Of a DNA stretch of 30,941 bases, positions 1 to 6,467 are shown in pieces. Each line of letters starts with the position of its first letter. Position 1 is the stretch's first letter. The stretch is from SIG299 sp045531895. Its GTDB lineage: Bacteria > Bacillota > Clostridia > Lachnospirales > Lachnospiraceae. The stretch lies in the NCBI GenBank assembly GCA_045531895.1, contig JAZSEW010000024.1, positions 1 to 30,941 of the forward strand, given 5' to 3'. The position numbers and the translations under genes are program-made. The notes under the pieces are model-generated. The model did not search any database, had not been told where the DNA came from, and saw nothing but the letters and a program-made list of their open reading frames with translations.

Positions 1-1
1 G

Positions 2-988
2 GTGTCCATTCTTAATAAGAATCTAAAAAAGAACGGTTTTTTTCGCAGCCATTTAGCGCATACCTACAGTTCCGTATTTCCGCCGACTACCGTGGCGGCA
101 ACCACATCCATTGACAGTGGGAAGGATCCGGCGGAGCATGCCTGGCTTGGCTGGGACTGTTATTATCCGAACATTGATGAAAATGTAACCGTGTTCCGCA
201 ATTTTAAGTCCGGCACGGAGGAACCGGTGGCTGATTATTTTGTGGCAGGAAAGTTCTGCGGTTATGAGAATATTGTGAGCCAGATTACAGCGGCCGGAGG
301 TCAGGCGTATTATTCCACACCGTTTGATTATCCAAACCCGGGCGATTTTGATGCAGTACTGGAGCGTATCGAGGATTTATGTAAAAAGGATGGTAAAAAA
401 TACATCTATGCCTATTGCAATGAGCCGGATTATACCATGCATCGGAAAGGATGTTTTGGAAAGGATTCCGTGGAGGTGCTGCGTGATATTGAGAAAAAGG
501 TGGAAGCCTTAAGCGAAAAGCTTCAGGATACGCTGCTTTTAATTACGGCGGACCATGGTCACATAGATGGCAAAAATGCTTGTATTTTAGATTATCCGAA
601 GCTGATGGAATGTCTGGTGCGGCTTCCTTCCATTGAGCCTAGAGCACTGAACCTGTTTATTAAGGATGGATATCACGAGCAGTTTGTGAAAGAATTTCAG
701 AAGGAGTTCGGCGAGAAGTTTTTGTTACTCACCAAGGAAGAGATAAAGAAGCAAAAGCTGTTTGGACCTGGCATGGAGCACTCGCAGTTTGACGGTATGC
801 TGGGGGATTATCTGGCGGTGGCAAGCGGTGATTTATCTATTTTTAATACGCAGGAAGAAAAGGAAGGATTTGTGGGAGTTCATGCGGGCCTTACGAAAGA
901 AGAAATGGAAATACCGCTGATTGTGGTGGAAAAGAAGTTTCAAAGTGACAAAGTTGGTTATATGCCTTGCTTTTTGAAGAAGTTGTGA
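2..988 (+). CDS. Type I phosphodiesterase / nucleotide pyrophosphatase family protein (alkaline phosphatase superfamily), 5' partial
   Basis: This is the C-terminal part of a metal-dependent phosphodiesterase of the alkaline phosphatase superfamily. The visible fragment opens with the segment SHLAHTYSSVFPPTTVAATT, where the threonine after PP is the usual nucleophile position. It also has a TADHGHIDG motif near fragment residue 184 (Asp and His metal ligands) and a late GVHAGLT segment carrying another metal-binding His. The upstream metal-binding Asp (usually in a DGMG-like motif) is missing. Together with the open frame at base 2, this says the gene begins before the window; the GTG at position 2 is probably not the true start. 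There is no signal peptide in the part seen. The substrate cannot be read from sequence; nucleotide or phosphodiester hydrolysis is the family activity. The stop lies 65 bp before the lipoprotein lyase gene, with no clear terminator between them. Confidence 0.8.
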   Translation: MSILNKNLKKNGFFRSHLAHTYSSVFPPTTVAATTSIDSGKDPAEHAWLGWDCYYPNIDENVTVFRNFKSGTEEPVADYFVAGKFCGYENIVSQITAAGGQAYYSTPFDYPNPGDFDAVLERIEDLCKKDGKKYIYAYCNEPDYTMHRKGCFGKDSVEVLRDIEKKVEALSEKLQDTLLLITADHGHIDGKNACILDYPKLMECLVRLPSIEPRALNLFIKDGYHEQFVKEFQKEFGEKFLLLTKEEIKKQKLFGPGMEHSQFDGMLGDYLAVASGDLSIFNTQEEKEGFVGVHAGLTKEEMEIPLIVVEKKFQSDKVGYMPCFLKKL

Positions 989-994
989 TAAAAT
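967..994 (+). promoter_or_regulatory. Candidate promoter for the rhamnogalacturonan lyase gene
   Basis: TTGCTT (967-972) and TAAAAT (989-994) are separated by 16 bp, with an extended -10 TG one base upstream of the -10 box. It overlaps the 3' end of the preceding gene. The -35 match is weak, so read-through from upstream is equally possible. Confidence 0.3.
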
Positions 995-1053
995 TACCAA
1001 TGGAAGGAAGATAGCAGAAACTATATTTGTATAAATTGTTTAAGGAGAGGAAA

Positions 1054-4000
1054 ATGAAAAACGCAAAAAGAATTTTAGCTTCATTATTAGCTATAACGAT
1101 GCTTGCAGGATGTGGTAATGAACCTACTAACAATCAGACACCAGATCCGACACCTACACAGACGGCAAGCACACCTACAACAGCACCTACAAGCACACCT
1201 ACAGTAGCACCTACAACAGCGCCTACAAGCGCACCTACAGCAGTGCCTACAGTGGCGCCTACAACAGAACCTGCATACACACCGACAGGCAGTGTTTCGG
1301 ATTTTGTAGTTTCAGATGCAAGACCATTGTCTATAGAAGCCAACAGAACCAAAGACAAAGGTGTAATACAGTTGTTCGGACAGAGCGAAGACACACTGAA
1401 AGAAGCTCAGAGCCTTGTTGAGAATCAAGAGTTTACAACACGTCAGATGGAGAATCTTGACCGTGGTTTGGTAGCTATCAACAATGGCAATGGTGTATTC
1501 GTTTCATGGAGATGGCTTGGAAGCGAATCAAACACAGTTACGTATAACTTATACAGAAACGGTGAGAAGGTTAATGCATATCCGTTAAATGTTACGAACT
1601 ACACAGATACACTTGGTAACAATGACTGTAAGTATCAGGTTGCAGCTGTAGTTGACGGTGTAGAGCAGGAAAAGTGTGCAGAGGTATCCGTATGGTCAAA
1701 CGGATACTATGAGATACAGCTTGTAAACAGACCTACAGATAACGAAACAGGAGCTACATACACACCTAATGATATGAGTACAGCAGACCTTGACGGCGAC
1801 GGAAAGTTAGAGCTTGTATTAAAGTGGGATCCTTCAAACTCAAAGGATAACTCACATACAGGTAAGACGGGTTCTGTTTATATTGATGCGTATAAATTAG
1901 ACGGAACCTTTATGTGGAGAATCAATTTAGGACGCAACATAAGAGCAGGTGCTCACTATACACAGTTCATGGTATATGACCTTGATGGTGACGGAAAGGC
2001 TGAAGTAGTATGTAAGACAGCTGATGGCACGACAGACGCGCTCGGAACTGTTATTGGTGATGCAAACGCAGACTATCGTACAAGCGACGGTACAATTCTT
2101 ACAGGTCCTGAGTACCTTACAGTATTTGAAGGTGCAACAGGTAAGGCATTAGATACCGTTGATTATGAAGTGCCAAGAGAAGATACAAATTTATGGGGTG
2201 ACGGTTATGGTAACCGTTCAGAAAGATACCTTGCTTGTATTGCATACTTAAACGGAACTACACCAAGCGTAGTTATGTGTAGAGGATATTATACACGTGC
2301 AACAATGGCTGCATATAACTTCGTAAACGGAAAGCTTGAAAAGTTATGGGTATTTGACTCGGATGCAGATGGCGCAGAATACAGAGGCCAGGGTAACCAC
2401 AGTGTTACGGTTGCAGACGTTGACATGGACGGAAAAGACGAGATTATCTACGGTGCAGCACTTATCGATGATAATGGTAAGGGTGTTTACTCAACAGGAT
2501 TAGGTCACGGTGATGCTCAGCATACAGGCGACCTTATACCGTACAGACCGGGTATTGAGACATTCTCGGTTCATGAAGATAGCGGAGTAGCATTCGGTAT
2601 GGAGATGCGTGACACAAGAACCGGTGAAATTCTTTGGGGTTCCTATGAGAATTCGGACGTAGGCCGTGGTGTTTCTGCTGACGTTGATCCTGACTATGTG
2701 GGTTGTGAGAGTTGGGCTGCAGGTAAGATGGTAGCTGCTGATGGTACACTGATTGCAACTAATCCTGGCATTGCATCAAACTTCGTTATTTACTGGGATG
2801 GAGATTTAGGTGAAGAGGTTCAGGACGGTAACCACATTGATAAGTGGGAAAGTGAGAATAATGCAACAACGATGCTGACGTTCTTCAAGGATTACACCAC
2901 ATGTAACGGCACAAAGGCAACACCTTGTCTTACAGCGGATATTCTTGGCGACTGGAGAGAAGAGACCGTTCTTTACAGCACAGACGGCAACAAGATTGCT
3001 GTTTATTCAACAACGATACCTACAGAGTATAAGATTTATACTTTAATGCACGACTTGCAGTATCGTACCTATATTGCAACACAGAACGTAGCTTACAATC
3101 AGCCGGCACATACAGGCTTCTATTTAGGCTATGACACAACAGAGATTCCTGTACCTCGTGTATCATGGACAGTTGCTGGACAGACAGTTGTAAATCCTGA
3201 CTTGGCAGCAGGGGATAAATATTATTCCATCGAAGGCTTAAAGGCGGAAGAAAGCGTAGTACTTAAGGTTGACGGCTCCTACGCTTTAGTGAATGGTAAT
3301 GTACAGTGTGTTGATTCAGAGTTGAATAAGGTTGCTCCTTATCTTGATTCCTCCGAGGTATTTGTACCTATATCCTTTATAAATGAAGCATTTGACGTGG
3401 AGGCTAGTGTAAAGGTAGGCAGTAAAAAGATTGCGATTGATGGCAAGGGCTACGATTTAAGTCTTGGGGCACAGCTTATCGGTGAAAAAGTGATTTGTGT
3501 TCCGCTGCAGAGTGTTGCTCAGGCACTTGGAAAGAACTATACCATGACAGAAACCGGTATGGTTATTGTTGATGACAGAGCAGAGATACCTTCTTCAGAT
3601 GTAGTTTCAAGGTATGCAGCTATTATTGATAACTATGCAGAACCTGCAGAAGACGACAGCAGCACAACAATTAAGACAGCAAAGGCTCTGGAGAGAAGAA
3701 TCCCTGTAGTTGCAGCTTCGGCATCCAGTGTAGAAGAGCCTAATGTTGCAGCAAATGCAGTGGATGATAACTTTGATACAAGATGGAACGCATGGGGTGA
3801 TAACTCCATTCTTACACTTGATTTTGGTGAAGAAGTAAGTATGTCAGCAGTTGCAGCAACCTTCTATAAGTGTACGGAAAGAACCTACTACTTCGATATC
3901 GAGATTTCAAACGATGGCGAGAATTGGGAACAGGTATTAGTAGGCGTTGAGAGCTACATAACAATGGATAAGGAATTAGGAATTTTCAGATTTCCTGAGA

Positions 4001-4092
4001 CAAAGACAGCACGTTACTTAAGATATGTAGGGCATAACAGTTCTCAGAATGATGCAAATAATATTTGGGAGCTCATGGTTTTAAAACCATGA
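1054..4092 (+). CDS. Rhamnogalacturonan lyase, polysaccharide lyase family 11, lipoprotein with C-terminal copper-amine-oxidase-N-like and discoidin/CBM-like domains
   Basis: This protein probably cleaves the rhamnose/galacturonic acid backbone of pectin rhamnogalacturonan I by beta-elimination, at the cell surface. The ATG at 1054 is chosen because TAAGGAGAGG sits just before it; a TTG in frame at 1027 lacks a site. The order is: lipoprotein signal with lipobox LAGC (Cys20), a Pro/Thr linker (about residues 24-80), a PL11 region (about 125-715) resembling YesW/YesX and containing QMENLDRGLVAI, DLDGDGKLELVLKWDPSNS and GAHYTQFMVYDLDGDGKAEV (calcium-binding beta-propeller loops), a copper-amine-oxidase N-terminal-like domain (about 722-842), and an F5/8 type C (discoidin) sugar-binding-like domain (about 876-1012). 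The full length of 1012 residues is longer than the roughly 600-residue catalytic unit because of these additions. No transporter or other pectinase genes sit beside it, so it is a stand-alone unit in this window. It relies on CCT, ACA and GCA codons more than some neighbours do. Confidence 0.9.
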   Translation: MKNAKRILASLLAITMLAGCGNEPTNNQTPDPTPTQTASTPTTAPTSTPTVAPTTAPTSAPTAVPTVAPTTEPAYTPTGSVSDFVVSDARPLSIEANRTKDKGVIQLFGQSEDTLKEAQSLVENQEFTTRQMENLDRGLVAINNGNGVFVSWRWLGSESNTVTYNLYRNGEKVNAYPLNVTNYTDTLGNNDCKYQVAAVVDGVEQEKCAEVSVWSNGYYEIQLVNRPTDNETGATYTPNDMSTADLDGDGKLELVLKWDPSNSKDNSHTGKTGSVYIDAYKLDGTFMWRINLGRNIRAGAHYTQFMVYDLDGDGKAEVVCKTADGTTDALGTVIGDANADYRTSDGTILTGPEYLTVFEGATGKALDTVDYEVPREDTNLWGDGYGNRSERYLACIAYLNGTTPSVVMCRGYYTRATMAAYNFVNGKLEKLWVFDSDADGAEYRGQGNHSVTVADVDMDGKDEIIYGAALIDDNGKGVYSTGLGHGDAQHTGDLIPYRPGIETFSVHEDSGVAFGMEMRDTRTGEILWGSYENSDVGRGVSADVDPDYVGCESWAAGKMVAADGTLIATNPGIASNFVIYWDGDLGEEVQDGNHIDKWESENNATTMLTFFKDYTTCNGTKATPCLTADILGDWREETVLYSTDGNKIAVYSTTIPTEYKIYTLMHDLQYRTYIATQNVAYNQPAHTGFYLGYDTTEIPVPRVSWTVAGQTVVNPDLAAGDKYYSIEGLKAEESVVLKVDGSYALVNGNVQCVDSELNKVAPYLDSSEVFVPISFINEAFDVEASVKVGSKKIAIDGKGYDLSLGAQLIGEKVICVPLQSVAQALGKNYTMTETGMVIVDDRAEIPSSDVVSRYAAIIDNYAEPAEDDSSTTIKTAKALERRIPVVAASASSVEEPNVAANAVDDNFDTRWNAWGDNSILTLDFGEEVSMSAVAATFYKCTERTYYFDIEISNDGENWEQVLVGVESYITMDKELGIFRFPETKTARYLRYVGHNSSQNDANNIWELMVLKP
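1174..1269 (+). repeat. Eight tandem 12-nt units encoding a Pro-Thr linker
   Basis: Eight consecutive 12-base units of the form CCTACA-NNN-NNN encode PTTA, PTST, PTVA, PTTA, PTSA, PTAV, PTVA, PTTE. They form the flexible spacer between the lipid-anchored Cys and the lyase domain. Unit number may vary between strains by slippage. Confidence 0.9.
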
Positions 4093-4156
4093 TGAAATAA
4101 CTGTTCAGCACAGACCGAATCGTAACTGTGAAGGTATTGAACAGTTGCGTAGCAAG

Positions 4157-4205
4157 AAAAACAGCACCTGCTTTAAGGCGAAATGCCCAGGCGGGTGCTG
4201 TTTTT
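4157..4205 (+). terminator. Intrinsic terminator after the lyase gene (bidirectional shape)
   Basis: AAAAACAGCACC (4157-4168) pairs with GGTGCTGTTTTT (4194-4205), and three inner pairs (one G-U) extend the stem to 15 bp. The flanking A and T runs let it work on both strands. It lies 65 bp past the stop of the lyase gene. Confidence 0.9.
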
Positions 4206-4264
4206 GTGCGGTAGAAGGCATAAATCCTTTTTGAATAATGAGAAGAATAGAATGTTAAATAATA

Positions 4265-4304
4265 TTGATTTTTTTGTTGGGATGTGCTACAATGTGCACA
4301 TCCC
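4265..4304 (+). promoter_or_regulatory. Strong promoter with a palindrome across its -10 box, no gene directly behind it
   Basis: TTGATT (4265-4270), a 17-bp spacer and TACAAT (4288-4293) preceded by TGC (extended -10) make a good sigma-A-type promoter. The arms GGGATGTGC (4279-4287) and GCACATCCC (4296-4304) form a perfect 9-bp inverted repeat around the -10 box, as an operator would. The next coding sequence starts 178 bp further on. The 4206-4420 stretch otherwise holds no gene I can support. Confidence 0.5.
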
Positions 4305-4420
4305 TATTCTATGTTTCAGCATAATCATATAATTCATAAAATAGAACGTTCCCATTCTGTTTTATAAAGGTTCCACTGTTTTGTGCATATAGATCCAGTC
4401 GAGGTGTAATATCTTACAAA

Positions 4421-4460
4421 TATAACAAATTTGATATTGACATTATAACAAAAATGATAT
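4421..4460 (+). repeat. Direct repeat, probable antitoxin operator
   Basis: Two 17-bp copies, 4421-4437 and 4444-4460, match at 15 of 17 positions (TATAACAAA, two variable bases, TGATAT) and are 23 bp apart, about two helical turns. The second copy fills the promoter spacer just before the toxin gene, the normal place for autorepression by a toxin-antitoxin complex. Confidence 0.55.
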
Positions 4461-4465
4461 ACGAT
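4437..4465 (+). promoter_or_regulatory. Candidate promoter of the toxin-antitoxin operon
   Basis: TTGACA (4437-4442) is a consensus -35 box. With 17-bp spacing the -10 would be TACGAT (4460-4465), or with 15 bp TATACG (4458-4463). Either puts the transcript start at or just inside the ribosome-binding site AAGGAGGA (4466-4473), so the leader would be very short. Confidence 0.4.
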
Positions 4466-4481
4466 AAGGAGGAAGAAAGTA

Positions 4482-4844
4482 GTGTATGAATTAGTTTTTT
4501 ATGAAGATAAAAGAGGAAAAAGTGAAGTATTAGAATATTTGGATGATTTGTATAAAAGAAAAGATGCAGATAAAGACAGCAGAATTATGTATTGTAAAAT
4601 ACAAGCTTTCTTTAATATGCTTGAGAAAAATGGCACTCGGTTAAATAAAAAAATTACAAAACATCTTGATGGTTCTATTTGGGAACTCCGTCCATTAAAA
4701 ACAAGAATTTTATATGCATATTATAAAGATAATAAGTTTGTTATTTTACATTATTTTATTAAAAAGACAATGAAAACTCCAAAATCGGAGGTAGAGCAAG
4801 CGAAGCGGAATCTCAAAGATTATTTAGAAAGGAATGAGAAATAA
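4482..4844 (+). CDS. HigB/RelE-like toxin, phage Gp49-like family
   Basis: This 120-residue protein is very likely the toxin of a type II toxin-antitoxin pair. Family members are RelE-fold enzymes that cut mRNA on the ribosome. Visible family features are the N-terminal MYELVFYEDKRGKSEVLEYL, a helical middle, the WELRPLKTRILYAYY strand region and the basic segment FIKKTMKTPKSEVEQAKRNL. The start is GTG at 4482, preceded at 8 bp by AAGGAGGA; an ATG four bases later is out of frame. The stop shares one base with the ATG of the XRE gene, so the pair is translationally coupled in the toxin-first order typical of HigBA. The gene is AT-rich compared with the housekeeping genes around it, consistent with acquisition by transfer. 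Confidence 0.85.
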   Translation: MYELVFYEDKRGKSEVLEYLDDLYKRKDADKDSRIMYCKIQAFFNMLEKNGTRLNKKITKHLDGSIWELRPLKTRILYAYYKDNKFVILHYFIKKTMKTPKSEVEQAKRNLKDYLERNEK

Positions 4845-5125
4845 TGACAACCTGGTCTGAATTTAAGAAAGTACATCCTTTAACAACAGAGGAAGAACTA
4901 ATGGTAAAGATGGAAGAAGATATCATTTGCACGATATCCAAACTTCGCGAAGAACAGCAAATGACACAGAGTGAACTGGCAGAAAGATGTAATATCAAAC
5001 AATCTGCTCTGGCACGTTTGGAGAAACAACATCATTCTCCAAGAGTGGATAGTCTGATAAAAGTATTGGCACCACTTGGTTATACACTAAAAATTGTGCC
5101 GATTTCCGAAGTCTTAGATAAATGA
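4844..5125 (+). CDS. HigA-like antitoxin, XRE family helix-turn-helix
   Basis: This 93-residue DNA-binding protein is the partner of the toxin before it. The helix-turn-helix is clear: KLREEQQMTQSELAERCNIK followed by QSALARLEKQHHSPRVDSL (about residues 34-72), then a short beta-like tail GYTLKIVPI. The N-terminal 30 residues, which include acidic stretches, may bind the toxin. Start and stop overlap with the toxin gene (TAATG). Expected role: it neutralises the toxin and represses the shared promoter, plausibly through the 17-bp direct repeats at 4421-4460. Confidence 0.88.
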   Translation: MTTWSEFKKVHPLTTEEELMVKMEEDIICTISKLREEQQMTQSELAERCNIKQSALARLEKQHHSPRVDSLIKVLAPLGYTLKIVPISEVLDK

Positions 5126-5143
5126 TTTGTCAGGAGAGAAACT

Positions 5144-6271
5144 ATGTGTATAGAAGCATTGCTTGAGGATTTTTCTTATGTATGTACTGCGCTGAAACAG
5201 CATCCGATACTGCTTAACTCAGATAAGAAAGAGCAATTCACTGAACTGGTGCAAAAACTTCGGCTGTCAGTTCGGGATTATCCTTCTCTGATAGACGCAC
5301 TCACAGAAGCAACCATGTTCTTTCAGGATGGTCATACAAATATAGAACTTCCATATACCGAAGAAGATTTATGTTTAAAAATTCCGTGTAACTGGAACAA
5401 GGATGTACTTGTTATATCTGAGAATGGCTTGGATATAACAGCCGGAGCAGAAATTATTTCTGTAGAAGCAATGCCGGTTTCTGAATTGTTTTCCTTTGCG
5501 GAAACAAGAATTCCTCACGAAAATAAGTATCTTGTAAAGAGCAGAACCACAGAGTATCCATACAAAAACTATCATTTGTTCAGTGGGATGAATCTGGAAG
5601 CGTTGTTTGGGAAAAAAGAATTTTATTATATCAGATTTCGTATCAATGGAGAGATTACAGAACGACAGTGTCCCTTGGTGCATTATGATGGTTTTTTAGA
5701 TTTTTCACAGAAACCGTTTGTGTCCTATGAAGTGAAAGAAGATACCTTTATTTTACATTTGCGAGAGTGTATTTATAACGAAGAATATAAAGATACGTTA
5801 CGACAGGTGGCAGAACTCTGCAGAGAAAAAGATTTGCATAATTTGGAGCTTGATTTGAGTGAAAATATGGGTGGTTCTTCGGCAGTGATTGATGAGTTTA
5901 TTCACTTTACGTATGCAGATACATATCGAAGATATGAGATGATTGATTTTTCTTCCGGCAGTCCGATACGTGTGGCAAGCAGGGAGCAGGTTGTGCCAAA
6001 TAAGAAGCAGGATATTTTGTTTCCGAAGAGGGTTATCTGTCGTGTATCAAACACTACCTTCAGCAGTGCAAGAACCTTTGCGGTTACGCTAAAGGATAAT
6101 GGAATTGCAACTATTATTGGAGAACCAACCGGAGGCAAGCCTTGTTCCTATGGTATGCCAAAACGGGATGTAACACCAAATTTTCATATTCGTTTTCGGG
6201 TATCAAGAGCACTGTTCCTGCGACCGGATGCAGAATTGGATGGGGAAGAAGCGTTATATCCGATGGAATAA
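5144..6271 (+). CDS. S41-type (C-terminal processing) peptidase-like protein, cytoplasmic
   Basis: This 375-residue protein carries an S41-like peptidase fold. The SENMGGSSAVIDEF segment is the usual LDLRxNxGG turn. The segment NTTFSSARTF places Ser307 at the nucleophile position, and GEPTGGKPCSYG puts Lys332 exactly 25 residues later, the same spacing as the Ser/Lys dyad of CtpB and Tsp. The early DGHTNIELP segment resembles that in many S41 proteins. It has no signal peptide, no transmembrane segment and no obvious PDZ domain, so it should be intracellular and is not a classical Ctp protease. The ATG at 5144 has AGGAGAG upstream and follows the antitoxin stop by only 18 bp, so it probably belongs to the same transcript. 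Substrate and role are unknown. Confidence 0.7.
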   Translation: MCIEALLEDFSYVCTALKQHPILLNSDKKEQFTELVQKLRLSVRDYPSLIDALTEATMFFQDGHTNIELPYTEEDLCLKIPCNWNKDVLVISENGLDITAGAEIISVEAMPVSELFSFAETRIPHENKYLVKSRTTEYPYKNYHLFSGMNLEALFGKKEFYYIRFRINGEITERQCPLVHYDGFLDFSQKPFVSYEVKEDTFILHLRECIYNEEYKDTLRQVAELCREKDLHNLELDLSENMGGSSAVIDEFIHFTYADTYRRYEMIDFSSGSPIRVASREQVVPNKKQDILFPKRVICRVSNTTFSSARTFAVTLKDNGIATIIGEPTGGKPCSYGMPKRDVTPNFHIRFRVSRALFLRPDAELDGEEALYPME

Positions 6272-6290
6272 GCAAGAGAAAATAGAAAAA

Positions 6291-6467
6291 ACACTAGCTT
6301 TTTTCAAAAACTTAGTGTATAATCGTAATGATGGGCATATTATGCCCAAATGCGGGGCGCTGTCCCGAGACTTCTGAAGAATGTATTATAGCAGACAATA
6401 GGCTAAAATATGTTGTTCAGTTGTTTCGGCGGCTCCGTAAATCTAATATTTTAAGGAGAGTAAACAC
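6291..6467 (+). promoter_or_regulatory. Promoter and structured leader of pnp
   Basis: A perfect TATAAT lies at 6318-6323 without a convincing -35 box. The arms ACACTA (6291-6296) and TAGTGT (6313-6318) form an inverted repeat touching it. The transcript would carry about 135 nt of leader, including the hairpin GGGCAT-ATT-ATGCCC (6333-6347) and a GC-rich stretch just after. PNPase is autoregulated through its leader in Escherichia coli; here this is only a possibility. Confidence 0.45.

Noticed and set aside
1134..1394. 86-codon minus-strand frame rich in Gly, Ala and Val
   Set aside because: It is the antisense reading of the tandem Pro-Thr linker repeats.
4311..4367. 18-codon open frame after the operator-like promoter
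   Set aside because: No ribosome-binding site and no conserved features; too short to support.
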